Origin: Aestuariivita sp.
Lineage (GTDB): Bacteria > Pseudomonadota > Alphaproteobacteria > Rhodobacterales > Rhodobacteraceae
Assembly: GCF_021404545.1 (NCBI RefSeq)
Contig: NZ_JAAWWD010000034.1
Coordinates: 1-64,000, forward strand
Length of the DNA stretch: 64,000 bases
Direction of reading: 5' to 3'
The notes below the pieces were generated by a model, which saw only the letters and a list, made by a program, of their open reading frames with translations, was not told the origin of the DNA and searched no databases. The position numbers were made by a program, and so were the translations under genes. Positions 43,720 through 53,049 of this stretch are shown here, piece by piece; positions within the stretch are counted from its first letter, which is position 1, and every line of letters begins with the position of its first letter.

Positions 43720-46700
43720 TTAGTGGCCCAACTCGTCTTCAGTTGTCTGGTCCAGGGGTTTGCTTGGATCGCCAACCTGATCGAGGCGGGCATGACGCAA
43801 CAGTTCGGCCGCGCCGGTCAGATGGCTCGCCACGGTGCGCAAAAGACTGTGCGCCACGGCCGGATCGTTTTCGATCACCGCGCGCAACTCGTCGGCGCCA
43901 ATGCGCAGCCATTTGGTGTCGGTCACCGAGATCAGGTTGAGCTGGCGCGGTTCGTCCAAGATAATCGACAGATCGCCGATCAGGCGCCCCGGTCCGATCG
44001 ACGCGATAGGACGCGCGCCCAGATCGTTTTCCGGCCAGTGCATCTCGGCGCTGCCCTCAAGGCAAAGATAGGCCGCATCGGGCTTGCCTCCGACCTGAAA
44101 CACGATCTGACCGGCGCTGGCCTGATACCATTGCGCACTGAACGCCAACAGGCGCTGATTTCGTTCGTCGAGATCCCCGAAAAGTTCGGTCCCCGCAATC
44201 AGGCGCTGCTTGCGCCGCAGATCGGCGGCACCCGGACTGTCCGGCGCTTCGCGCTGACCCATGGAGACACCATCGATCCGCCCATCCTTGATCTCGACAA
44301 AAAGATCGTAATTGTCCGGGCTGGCAAAGCTGTCTTCCATGAAAACCATTGTGGTCTTTGGTAACAATTCGCGCAGACGCGACCGGGTTTGGGCGCGGCT
44401 GGCACCATTGTGGCTGGCCAGCGCCTTGTCCAGGATCAAGATATCGGGCCGCTTGATCCCCGCCCGGCTGAAGGCTGCGCGCTCCTGCAATATGGTGGGC
44501 AGGTTCGCCCCGCCCAGACCGGTCGGCATGTCATAGATGATCTCGGCCATGGCCCGGCGCAGACCATGATCGTCCATCACCCGGGCCACGATGCTCTCGA
44601 CCTCTTCGGCTCGCGCCCCGGCCAGCATCGACATCCGGCCAAAGATCGCATTTTCCAGTGCGGTCAGGCGGGGCAGATAGGTCTGCTCATCCACGGGCAC
44701 GAACATGTCGCCTGTCAGATCGCGCAGCTGCTGGGATTTTGCCTTGCGGATCTCAAGGATCTTTTGCTTGTACTCTTCAGGAAAGCTGGGTCCGATCTCT
44801 TCGGCGGTCAAAAGGAAGGGGACCGTCATCAACAGCGCCTCTTCCTCGTCGCTGAGCGCGGCGCGCCCCTCTTTCTCATGCTTTTGGGCGATGTACGAGA
44901 GCCGGATATAGATATCCTCGTCGATCCCCAAGCGCCGGAAAAGCGGATGATCCGTTCCATCCCGGCCAAAGGTCTGGCGCAGGGTCTGCATGACACCCGA
45001 TGAGATCGCGATCGCCTCTTCGGCCAGGCCGATCTCATGGATCATGGTCATGAAATGCCGTTCGGATGCGAGGCTTTCCTGAGAAATCTCGATGCGCGGT
45101 GTGGCATAGAGCAGATTGCCACCCAAGGGCACGGACGGGTTAAACGCATCTGGATCGAACCGGTTGACCGCATCCATCAAACCCGCCTCCTGCAAGCGCT
45201 CATGGATCAGCGGGCGCAGTTCAACCAGACGTTTGGCCAGGAGAGGATGCAGATCGGGCTTGAATCGCGACCGGAGCGAGCGCCGGAACATCGCCTCGTC
45301 CACGCCCATTGCCTGGACCAGCTTGAACCACCAGTCGCGGATATCCTCGCCACTGATCAACCCGGCCAGTTCCGGATCGATCCAGTCGTCCGACAGACGG
45401 TCGGTGCTGTTGCCGGATCGCGTCGCCTCGATCGCACAGCGATCCTTTCCGCGTGGCGGCTCGGTCTGGTCGGGCTTCATGCGCAACGGCATCAGCAGGT
45501 TGTCGCCCAGTGTCCCGTCAAAGAGATAGGGGCGCGAATGCGCATAACCGATGCGCGAAGCCAGCACGGCCTGATGCAGGCTGTTGAGCGGATGCCCCGC
45601 CACGGTGACCGAACCACGCACCGGCAGAACCTCCCGCGTGAGAAGATCGGCAAAGGCGCTGCGCTCGACCGCGCTGGTACTCTGGATCGCAACGCGGGCG
45701 CCTGCCGGGATGTCGAGGTTGATGTCCTCCAGCACGGTATTGCCGTCATGATCGCGAATTGTGACATCGCGGATTTCTATGGCGCCGTTCAGATGCGGGA
45801 TCTCCGACGGCTCACCGTCAAAAAGGGCCTCGTCGATCATGTTGCGCGGCTCGAACCGTTCGGTCACGATCTGCCAGCGCAATGACATGTCCTGCACTTG
45901 GTTGTAGTAAGTCAGAAGCTCCTTCCAGGGGCTGGCGATATCCTTGTAGGCCGCCAACGCCGCGACCAACGCGCCCACGGTGATGTCGCCCTTGATCGCC
46001 AGATACCCGCCGACCGAATAGAAAAAGAATGGCGTCAGTTGGGTGATGAAGTTGTTGAGAAACTTCATGAAGAATTTCTTCTGGTAGATCTTGAAGCGGA
46101 TCTCGAAAAGACGCCCCAACCGGTCGGAATACTCGGCCTTGCGATAACGCCAGCCACCGTTGATGCGCAGATCGCCGATGCCTGCCGCCGTCTCGCCGAT
46201 CTCAGAGGCCAGGTGGCGCACCTGCACGATCCGTTTCTTGTTCAGCTGGTTGATCTGGCGTTGCAGCATCGGGATCAGCCAAGCTTGCAACGGGATCAGT
46301 GCGATCGCCGCCAGCCCGAACCAGACCGATTGCAAAAACAGAAACGTCACGATGGTCAGCATCTGACCGGCCTGAAACACCGGCTGGGCCACCGCATCGC
46401 CCATCAGCCCGCCCATGGGCTCGGCCTCGGAGGTGACCATCGACACCAGCTCACCCTGGCTGGTGGAGCGGAAATAGGGTTTGGGAAACCGCATCATCCG
46501 GCTGAGCAGCTGATAGCGGAACCGCCGCAGCATGCGTTCGGACAGCACGCCCTTCATCGTGTTGATGCGCATCTTGACCAGCCCGCTGGCCAGCACCGCA
46601 CCCAGGAACGCGAAGCACAACGCCATCAGGAATTCCACCTGGCTGAGCTGATAGCCCAGCAAGTCGACCGTGCTGGATTGTGCGCCAATCGCGTCGTTGA

Positions 46701-46824
46701 TGATCCGTTTGGGCAATTCCAGCGTGGCAAACAGCAAGGGGAACGACGCCACTGTTACCAGCAACAAGAGCAACTGTTCCCGCTTGGAGTGTCTCCAGAT
46801 GAATGAAAATAATGTGTGTTCCAT
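43720..46824 (-). CDS. ABC-exporter-like membrane protein with degenerate ATPase domain and C-terminal cyclic-nucleotide-binding domain
   Basis: The 1034-residue protein has a type IV exporter transmembrane region (about 1-330, six helices). An NBD-like region follows whose motifs are all altered. Walker A reads IQSTSAVERSA (Lys to Arg, glycines lost). The Q-loop region reads IGYAHSRPYLFDG. The signature reads LGGANLP. Walker B reads ILILDKALAS (Glu to Lys), and the H-loop reads VFMEDSFAS. Between the Walker A and signature segments lies an insertion of roughly 300 charged, helical residues. The C-terminal ~140 residues form a cNMP-binding fold with LIGDLSIILDEPRQLN at the phosphate cassette. 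I start at ATG 46824, after AAGGCGGG. Active ATP hydrolysis is improbable; it may be a sensor or scaffold. Confidence 0.85.
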   Translation of the reverse strand: MEHTLFSFIWRHSKREQLLLLLVTVASFPLLFATLELPKRIINDAIGAQSSTVDLLGYQLSQVEFLMALCFAFLGAVLASGLVKMRINTMKGVLSERMLRRFRYQLLSRMMRFPKPYFRSTSQGELVSMVTSEAEPMGGLMGDAVAQPVFQAGQMLTIVTFLFLQSVWFGLAAIALIPLQAWLIPMLQRQINQLNKKRIVQVRHLASEIGETAAGIGDLRINGGWRYRKAEYSDRLGRLFEIRFKIYQKKFFMKFLNNFITQLTPFFFYSVGGYLAIKGDITVGALVAALAAYKDIASPWKELLTYYNQVQDMSLRWQIVTERFEPRNMIDEALFDGEPSEIPHLNGAIEIRDVTIRDHDGNTVLEDINLDIPAGARVAIQSTSAVERSAFADLLTREVLPVRGSVTVAGHPLNSLHQAVLASRIGYAHSRPYLFDGTLGDNLLMPLRMKPDQTEPPRGKDRCAIEATRSGNSTDRLSDDWIDPELAGLISGEDIRDWWFKLVQAMGVDEAMFRRSLRSRFKPDLHPLLAKRLVELRPLIHERLQEAGLMDAVNRFDPDAFNPSVPLGGNLLYATPRIEISQESLASERHFMTMIHEIGLAEEAIAISSGVMQTLRQTFGRDGTDHPLFRRLGIDEDIYIRLSYIAQKHEKEGRAALSDEEEALLMTVPFLLTAEEIGPSFPEEYKQKILEIRKAKSQQLRDLTGDMFVPVDEQTYLPRLTALENAIFGRMSMLAGARAEEVESIVARVMDDHGLRRAMAEIIYDMPTGLGGANLPTILQERAAFSRAGIKRPDILILDKALASHNGASRAQTRSRLRELLPKTTMVFMEDSFASPDNYDLFVEIKDGRIDGVSMGQREAPDSPGAADLRRKQRLIAGTELFGDLDERNQRLLAFSAQWYQASAGQIVFQVGGKPDAAYLCLEGSAEMHWPENDLGARPIASIGPGRLIGDLSIILDEPRQLNLISVTDTKWLRIGADELRAVIENDPAVAHSLLRTVASHLTGAAELLRHARLDQVGDPSKPLDQTTEDELGH

Positions 46825-47738
46825 ATCCCGCCTTGAAAACTCGGCAGCCCATGATGGGGGAAGGATATCCCCTTGCATGGCAGGGGCTTAACGGTATGTC
46901 TGGACGGGCCCGATTACAAGGCGCGCTGATGCACAGGCAGATGAAAGCCCCCGCACAGAGATTTGCACGAGATCACATCCAGACGCGGCTGCATGTTTCG
47001 GCCGGATGAAATCCGCAGGCCCCTCGCCGATTTGGGCAAGCGGTACACAATCGTCGTTCTCGCGCGTGTCAAAGAGCGCGGTCAGAGCAAATCCGCACCT
47101 CTCCTGACACGACCGATCCGCCAGCGGCGCATCTGACGATCGCATGATCTGGCGCGCCCCGCGTGGCGCAAAAAGACGTTGTGATCACCCTCCGGCGGCG
47201 TATTGGCCAGCCCTTCCTTTCCAGGACAGCCGGCGACGCGCCGATCCTTATGGAACTTGACCGAAAATTTGCTGAACTGATCCCGGAGCGCACCTGTCAG
47301 ATGCAGGTCATTCGCCTGATAGCCGGTGACAGCGACCAATGCGACATCGCGGGCAAACTCAAGGTCCTGACATATCGGCGTGATGCCGACCGTCTCTCCG
47401 CTCCGGCTATCCAGATCGCCCCAAGAGACCCACCGGATCACCCGCGTCTACGACCAGCGGATTGGACCGGGCGAGCACCTGGAGGCAAGAGCGTGACCGC
47501 GCCATGATCGACCGCCTCGGCTCCGGGACCGGACATCGGGCCGGATATTGCCCGTGACGTGGTCTGATAGCGGTCCCCTGCAGCACTCCCCCTGCCCTGC
47601 CCGGTCAGGACGCAAGCCGCGCAAGGGGCCTGGTCTGTTTGCGGCAGACCGGGTTCGTCCGATCCCGCCTTCTCTCTTGCGGGCGCATTTGCGCCCCGTT
47701 ATTGCCAATAGGAACCAAAGCTTTCCGGGAGGTCCGCC
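46825..47738. other. 914-base intergenic region without a convincing gene
   Basis: This gap separates the divergent ABC-like and ilvD genes. Frames of up to ~119 codons exist on both strands (for example 47082-47441 minus and 47163-47507 plus) but overlap each other and have no ribosome sites or family motifs I recognise. It may hold promoters, a decayed gene or a lineage-specific small gene. I see no terminator, riboswitch or leader-peptide attenuator before ilvD. Confidence 0.5.
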
Positions 47739-49502
47739 ATGCTCACGCGCAAATTCGACAAATCCAAATTGCCCAGCCGTCATGTGACCGAAGGGCCCGA
47801 ACGCGCGCCGCACCGGTCTTACTACTATGCCATGGGCATGACCGAGGAAGAGATCCACCAGCCCCTGATCGGGGTTGCCACATGCTGGAACGAGGCGGCA
47901 CCTTGCAACATCGCCCTGAACAGGCAGGCTCAGGCGGTGAAAATGGGCGTCAAGGAAGCCTCCGGTTCACCGCGTGAGTTCACCACGATCACTGTTACCG
48001 ACGGGATCGCGATGGGGCATGAGGGCATGCGGTCCTCGCTGCCCTCGCGCGATGCCATCGCAGACACGGTCGAGCTGACGATGCGCGGGCATTGCTATGA
48101 CGCGCTTGTCGGTCTCGCGGGCTGTGACAAGTCCCTGCCCGGCATGATGATGGCGATGGTGCGCCTGAACGTGCCATCGGTCTTTGTCTATGGCGGCTCG
48201 ATCCTGCCCGGCAAGGCGCCGCATGTCGATGAGGTGCCAGAGGAGTATCTCGACCGCGACCTGACCGTGCAGGACATGTTCGAAGCCGTGGGCAAGCACC
48301 AGAACAACCAGCTTTCCGACAAGGCGCTCGACGTGCTGGAACGGGTGGCCTGCCCCAGTGCCGGGGCCTGCGGGGGTCAGTTCACCGCCAACACCATGGC
48401 CTGCGTCTCCGAGGCGATTGGTCTGGCGCTCCTCAACTCTTCGGGGATGCCGGCACCGTATGAAAGCCGCGATCAGTATAGCGAAGCATCGGGCCGCGCG
48501 GTGATGAACCTGATCGAAAAGAACATCCGCGCGCGCGACGTCGTGACGCTGAAATCGCTGGAAAACGCCGCGCGGGTCGTGGCCTGCACCGGCGGGTCGA
48601 CAAATGCCGGGCTGCACATGCCCGCCATTGCCCATGAAGCGGGCATCGAGTTCTTCCTCGATGATGTCTGCGAGATTTTCCGCGACACCCCCTATTTCGT
48701 CGATCTCAAGCCCGGCGGCCAATACGTGGCCAAGGATCTTTATGAGGCGGGCGGCGTGCCTGTTGTGATGAAAGAATTGCGCAAGGCGGGTCTCTTGCAC
48801 GAGGATTGCATGACCGCCAGTGGCAAGAGCATCGGCGAAGAGTTGGATCTGATCGACCGCGAAGCCGACGGCAAGGTGATCTATTCCATCGAGACGCCAA
48901 TCACCAAGACAGGCGGCGTGGTGGGCCTGAAAGGCAACATTGCCCCGGAGGGTGCAATCGTAAAAGTCGCCGGGATCGAGCCGCAGCACCAGATCTTTAC
49001 TGGCCCGGCGCGGATCTTTGAATGTGAGCAGGACGCCTTTGAAGCGGTGCAAAACCGCACCTATGAGGAAGGCGATGTGTTCGTGATCCGCAACGAGGGT
49101 CCATCGGGCGGGCCGGGCATGCGCGAGATGCTGGCCACCACGGCGGCCCTATCGGGTCAGGGCATGGGCAAGAAAGTGGCGCTGATCACCGATGGCCGAT
49201 TTTCCGGGGCGACACGTGGATTCTGCATTGGCCATGTCGGGCCTGAAGCGGCTCATGGCGGGCCCATCGCTCTTTTGGAGGATGGCGATATGATCACCAT
49301 CAACGCCATTGAAGGCACACTTGACGTGGCCCTGACAGACGCGGAACTGGCCGAGCGCAAGGCCAATTGGAAGGGACCGCGCGAGACAATCTATGCCTCG
49401 GGCTCTATCTGGAAATACGCGCAGCTGGTGGGCGCCACCTATAAGGGGGCGGTCACGCATCCCGGCGGCAAGGCTGAAAAGCATGAGTATATGGACCTCT
49501 AA
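47739..49502 (+). CDS. ilvD: Dihydroxy-acid dehydratase
   Basis: The 587-residue Fe-S enzyme makes 2-oxoisovalerate and 2-oxo-3-methylvalerate in branched-chain amino acid synthesis. Cluster cysteines are visible at [24 protein letters not shown] and [16 protein letters not shown]. Further motifs are [16 protein letters not shown] and [23 protein letters not shown] (in parts), whose serine acts in catalysis. The start follows GGGAGG nine bases upstream. The final 20 bases overlap the start of the lipoprotein gene. Confidence 0.96.
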   Translation: MLTRKFDKSKLPSRHVTEGPERAPHRSYYYAMGMTEEEIHQPLIGVATCWNEAAPCNIALNRQAQAVKMGVKEASGSPREFTTITVTDGIAMGHEGMRSSLPSRDAIADTVELTMRGHCYDALVGLAGCDKSLPGMMMAMVRLNVPSVFVYGGSILPGKAPHVDEVPEEYLDRDLTVQDMFEAVGKHQNNQLSDKALDVLERVACPSAGACGGQFTANTMACVSEAIGLALLNSSGMPAPYESRDQYSEASGRAVMNLIEKNIRARDVVTLKSLENAARVVACTGGSTNAGLHMPAIAHEAGIEFFLDDVCEIFRDTPYFVDLKPGGQYVAKDLYEAGGVPVVMKELRKAGLLHEDCMTASGKSIGEELDLIDREADGKVIYSIETPITKTGGVVGLKGNIAPEGAIVKVAGIEPQHQIFTGPARIFECEQDAFEAVQNRTYEEGDVFVIRNEGPSGGPGMREMLATTAALSGQGMGKKVALITDGRFSGATRGFCIGHVGPEAAHGGPIALLEDGDMITINAIEGTLDVALTDAELAERKANWKGPRETIYASGSIWKYAQLVGATYKGAVTHPGGKAEKHEYMDL

Positions 49503-50067
49503 GGCCCGGCGTCTTGTCGGTCTGGCGGTTCTTGCCACTCTGGCCGCCTGCGATACGCTGACCCTGCCCGGGCTGGGGGCAGGCGGCGGGTCAGCTCCGG
49601 TCACACGCGCCGCGATGTCCGATGGCGCGCTGCAATTGGCCACACCTCAGGGCTATTGCATCGACCAGCGCAGCCTGAGGGATCGCTTTGCGCTTTTAGG
49701 GCGCTGTGACACGTTGGGTGTTCAAGGGACCTTTGGAGCCTGGGAACTGGCGATTGTGACCGTCTCTCTGGCGCCGGTCGAACCGGGCACAGTCCCCGCC
49801 GATGTCGGCGCGTTTCCGGCGGCACCGGGATCCGATGAGGTCTTGCGGACACTGGAGCGGGGCGATCTGACCCTGACCCAATTGCGTACTCAAGAGACGC
49901 CCGTGGACGGGACCAGCGGTCAGTACTGGCGCACGGCCTTTGTGCTGAACGGTCAGTTGGTCAGCCTGGCGCTTTATGCGCCTGACACCAGTCAGGCGAC
50001 CGGCGATGAAGGGGCGCGTATCTTGCAGGACATCGCCCGTGCGACCCGCACGGCGACCGCGGTATGA
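49483..50067 (+). CDS. Putative lipoprotein
   Basis: The 194-residue product begins [16 protein letters not shown] and has a lipobox LAAC ending at about residue 23, so it is a predicted lipoprotein at the inner or outer membrane. The rest contains Asp/Thr/Leu-rich beta-like segments ([33 protein letters not shown]) with two further cysteines (CIDQ and GRCDTLG). I do not recognise a family. It starts inside the ilvD 3' end, so it is coupled to ilvD, although its next neighbour DUF6478 is 105 bases away. Confidence 0.7.
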   Translation: MSIWTSKARRLVGLAVLATLAACDTLTLPGLGAGGGSAPVTRAAMSDGALQLATPQGYCIDQRSLRDRFALLGRCDTLGVQGTFGAWELAIVTVSLAPVEPGTVPADVGAFPAAPGSDEVLRTLERGDLTLTQLRTQETPVDGTSGQYWRTAFVLNGQLVSLALYAPDTSQATGDEGARILQDIARATRTATAV

Positions 50068-50172
50068 GACGGTGCAAGGGGTGTCGCGGCAGCGCGGCCA
50101 CAGAACCGGTTTATTGAACGGAAACCCTTGTCACGGATTGTCTTGACTACCGAAAGAACGGAAGCTGGGTGA

Positions 50173-50946
50173 ATGGCGTTTCAGTTTGGCACAGTCATGG
50201 ATCGGGTCTTGCACAGCAGCACGCTGCGCTGGTGGCGCAATGCGGCGCGCCAGGCGCCTAAGGCCGACCCGGTATCGCTGCGCCGCTATCGTTATCGGGC
50301 GCGGCAATTGCGGACCTATCTCAACGATGTGATCTATGCCGCCGAAGAGAAGTTGGCCCTGCCGACGGTCGGCTCTGACAGTTTTCCCAAACCCTTTGGA
50401 ACCGATTGGGCCTGGCGGCCGCAACTCTGGCGCGGGCCGCTGCCCGTACCGGGCATGTCCTCGGTTCAGACCAAGTCGACGCTGGGCGCGGAGGTGACGC
50501 TGTTTCATGACTGCGCCCATTCCGAGTTGACCCTGCGCCAGTTGCGCAACCTGCGCGAGGAGGATCTGGCACCCTATGGTCTGCGCATGGATGTGTTCAC
50601 GTTCGACGGCTCGTTTCTGTCTCTTGTGATCGACATGCCCCAAGCCGCTGTCTCCGGGCTGAGAAAGGATCACATCCTGCGCATCGACACGATTGTCGAG
50701 GTCGAGAAGGGGATTGAGATCTTTGCGCGGCTCAACATCAAACATGGGCCCAATACCGAACAGTTCGTACGCGAGCTGCCGCTGAACGAGGAGAATGTTA
50801 TGGTCGAGTTCGATCTGGCCTATTCCAACCTCAACGAAAAGCGCGTGGAGAAAGCCTGGCTGGATCTGATCTTTGAAGGACCTGAAATGAATCAGGTGAT
50901 CCTGCGCGATCTGACGTTTTCGCGCCGTCCGCGCGCCCCAATGTGA
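50173..50946 (+). CDS. DUF6478 family protein
   Basis: The 257-residue protein has no signal peptide or membrane helix. It has a basic N-terminal part (RRYRYRARQLRTYLNDVI) followed by a beta-rich domain, with WAWRPQLWRGPLPVPG, LFHDCAHSELTLRQLRN and an RDLTFSRRPRAPM end. This fits the DUF6478 proteins widespread in Rhodobacteraceae, whose role is unknown. It is first of a three-gene group, with 9 and 3 bases to the next two genes. Confidence 0.72.
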   Translation: MAFQFGTVMDRVLHSSTLRWWRNAARQAPKADPVSLRRYRYRARQLRTYLNDVIYAAEEKLALPTVGSDSFPKPFGTDWAWRPQLWRGPLPVPGMSSVQTKSTLGAEVTLFHDCAHSELTLRQLRNLREEDLAPYGLRMDVFTFDGSFLSLVIDMPQAAVSGLRKDHILRIDTIVEVEKGIEIFARLNIKHGPNTEQFVRELPLNEENVMVEFDLAYSNLNEKRVEKAWLDLIFEGPEMNQVILRDLTFSRRPRAPM

Positions 50947-50955
50947 GCCTTTGAA

Positions 50956-51333
50956 ATGAGCCAGTGCGACCTGACAAAAACCCGCCTTGCCAACGGTGTC
51001 TGGGAAGGTGTCTTGACCCGCAACGATGGTGCAACGGACACACCGGAGATCGAGGTGCGGCATCTGGATCAGATCGTCCCGGGGGTTGAGCTGGCGCCAC
51101 AGGATGATGGTCGGACCTGGTCGCTGACCATTCCGGTACCCGCCTATGCGATCAGTGACGGGATCCACACCTTTACCGTCATCGACACGGCGAGCGAGAC
51201 CATGCTGGACCATTTTACCCTGATCGCGGGGGAGGTACTGGCCGACGATATGCGGGGCGAGATGGCGCTTCTCAGAGCCGAACTCGATATGCTCAAACGC
51301 GCCTTTCGCCGTCATTGCCTGGAAGCGGGCTGA
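50956..51333 (+). CDS. Small conserved-looking hypothetical protein
   Basis: The 125-residue product has a beta-sandwich-like N-terminal part (VWEGVLTRNDGATDTPEIEVRHLD) and a short helical C-terminal end (RGEMALLRAELDMLKRAFRRHC) that could be a coiled coil. I cannot assign a family. It is 9 bases after the DUF6478 gene and 3 bases before the amine oxidase gene, so all three are almost certainly one transcript. Its size, neighbours and heptad pattern suggest an accessory or assembly protein of that group. Confidence 0.6.
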   Translation: MSQCDLTKTRLANGVWEGVLTRNDGATDTPEIEVRHLDQIVPGVELAPQDDGRTWSLTIPVPAYAISDGIHTFTVIDTASETMLDHFTLIAGEVLADDMRGEMALLRAELDMLKRAFRRHCLEAG

Positions 51334-51336
51334 CCT

Positions 51337-52584
51337 ATGCGAACAGAACCGCACGTTGTCATCGTCGGAGCCGGAGCGGCGGGGATCGGCGCCGGTCTCG
51401 AACTGGCCGCCCGCGGTGTTCCCTTTGAGATCCTCGAGGCCGCGGACCGGGTGGGTGGACGGGCCCTGACGGATCGCGCGGGCCTGCCGGTCGCGTGGGA
51501 TCACGGCTGTCACTGGTTGCATTGCGCCGATGAGAACCCGCTGGTCGCCTGGGCCGACCGGCTGGGCGCCCGCTATCTGCGGCAGAAGGCGCAGACGTGC
51601 CACTATGTTCTGTGGTCCGACGGACGGTTCGCCAGCGAGGCTGAACTGGTCGAGGCCGACCAGGCGATCGGCCGTGCGTTCGACATCGTCGATCAGGCGG
51701 GCGCGGAGGGGCGTGACGTGCCGATCACCGACGTGTTGCCCGACGCCGGACGCTGGTCGCCGGACGTCCATTGCATTCTGGGCCTTCTGGCGGGCGAGGA
51801 TCCCGGCCGGGTCTCTGCAATGGGCTATGCGGATTATGCAGACACAGATTCGAACTGGCCGCTGACAACGGGCTATGGCGATCTGATCGCACACATGTCC
51901 CATGGGCTGCCCGTCAGGCTCGGCGTCTCGATCAGCGCGATTGATCAGCGACCGGAGGGCGGTGTCCGGCTGGAAACGTCCGAGGGCGGGATGCAGGTAC
52001 GCGGCGCCATCGTGACCCCCTCGACAAATGTGCTGAGCTCCGGCGCGATCCGCTTTGGTCCCGGACCCGCGGCGGATTTGCTGCCGCTGATCGCGGATGT
52101 GCCCTGCGGTGCGTATGAAAAGGTAGCCTTTGCGTTGCGCGCGCTTCCTGCTGAACTGAAGGGCAAGCTTTTTGGGACCTTCACCCCGGATGGCGGCGCG
52201 TCGATGAACCTTCAGGTTATTGCGGGTGAGAGCCCGATGATCATCGTCCACATGGCCGGGGATATGGTCCGGAACCTGTTGGCGGAGGGGTCCGATGCAA
52301 TGCGCCAGTTTGCAGAAGACCGGCTGTGCCAGGCCCTTGGCCCGGACTTCAGGGATCTGATCCTTGGCCGGGCGGTTACGGGCTGGACGCAAAACCCTCT
52401 GATCCTGGGCTCCTACTCTGCCGCCAGACCGGGTGCCGCGGCCCGTCGTCATCAGATGATTGGCACGGATACAGGCTCGGTCGCCTTTGCGGGAGAAGCT
52501 TTCTCCCTCAAATGGCAAGCCACGGCACATGGCGCCTATCAGAGCGGCCGCGATGTGGCTGCGCGGTTGGCCACTCATCTCTGA
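51337..52584 (+). CDS. FAD-dependent amine oxidase-like protein
   Basis: The 415-residue protein has the FAD motif VVIVGAGAAGIGAGLELAARG at residues 6-26 (in parts), then ILEAADRVGGRALTD. The C-terminal FAD segment is GSVAFAGEAFSLKW, near residue 385. This is a flavin amine oxidase-like fold (polyamine oxidase or L-amino oxidase branch). The substrate is unknown. It is distinct from the second FAD enzyme at 12305, and is the last gene of the DUF6478 transcript. Confidence 0.83.
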   Translation: MRTEPHVVIVGAGAAGIGAGLELAARGVPFEILEAADRVGGRALTDRAGLPVAWDHGCHWLHCADENPLVAWADRLGARYLRQKAQTCHYVLWSDGRFASEAELVEADQAIGRAFDIVDQAGAEGRDVPITDVLPDAGRWSPDVHCILGLLAGEDPGRVSAMGYADYADTDSNWPLTTGYGDLIAHMSHGLPVRLGVSISAIDQRPEGGVRLETSEGGMQVRGAIVTPSTNVLSSGAIRFGPGPAADLLPLIADVPCGAYEKVAFALRALPAELKGKLFGTFTPDGGASMNLQVIAGESPMIIVHMAGDMVRNLLAEGSDAMRQFAEDRLCQALGPDFRDLILGRAVTGWTQNPLILGSYSAARPGAAARRHQMIGTDTGSVAFAGEAFSLKWQATAHGAYQSGRDVAARLATHL

Positions 52585-52660
52585 CGCGGCGCTTGGCGTA
52601 TCTTCGATACCGGAGCGGCTGCGCCGCATTCTATTCTATTTGTGCGCGGCCGCACGGGCC

Positions 52661-52677
52661 TTGGGACGCTGTCCCAA
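52661..52677 (+). terminator. Perfect 7-bp hairpin after the amine oxidase gene
   Basis: TTGGGAC-GCT-GTCCCAA lies 77 bases after the stop, preceded by a smaller GC-rich dyad. There is no T-run, so its role as a terminator is only likely by position. Confidence 0.4.
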
Positions 52678-52989
52678 ACCCTGGGAATATTTAGGGCCAG
52701 AAGAAGCATGATTGGCCCAGACCGATCTTTGGTCCTTGCAGACGCCTGGCTGAGCGACGCGACCGACGGTCCAAGACCTGTCAAGGTCAGCGCAAAACAG
52801 ATGCGTGCAAGGAGCCTTTGCCGGTCGAGCTGCGGTCATGGGTTGGTTGCACATAGCCTCTTGAGAGGGTGAAAATCACGCCACAAAGCGGAACTGGCGC
52901 GCCTGCGCGTCCGATATCCGACGGGACGCGACGGCCGTTTGTCAGACTTCAAATGCTGTGATCTGTGTGGTGCACCTTAAAGACCCTGT

Positions 52990-53020
52990 GAAAAAATGAC
53001 CCCGACAGAGCGGGGCCATT
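52990..53020 (-). terminator. Rho-independent terminator after ctpA
   Basis: On the minus strand GGCCCCG pairs with CGGGGTC (one mismatch) around a six-base loop and is followed by ATTTTTT. It lies about 30 bases after the ctpA stop and ends the gpmI-envC-ctpA transcript. Confidence 0.75.
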
Positions 53021-53049
53021 TCTTGGGTCGGATCATGGGACCTGTGGTG

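Larger units (their letters stand above)
52585..53049. other. Intergenic region with hairpins, no gene
   Basis: This 465-base gap separates the convergent amine oxidase and ctpA genes. No frame is convincing. It holds two small dyads at 52642-52655 (GTGCG-N4-CGCAC) and 52661-52677 (TTGGGAC-GCT-GTCCCAA), a recurring A/T-containing motif at 52683-52706 and the ctpA terminator at 52990-53020. Confidence 0.6.

Noticed and set aside
47163-47507. 114-codon open frame on the plus strand in the ilvD-upstream gap
   Set aside because: It overlaps an opposing 119-codon frame, lacks a ribosome site and has no recognisable family; I could not decide between them, so neither is called.
50131-52629. 832-codon open frame on the minus strand
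   Set aside because: It is antisense to three adjacent plus-strand genes whose starts and family motifs are clear, so it is a composition artefact.
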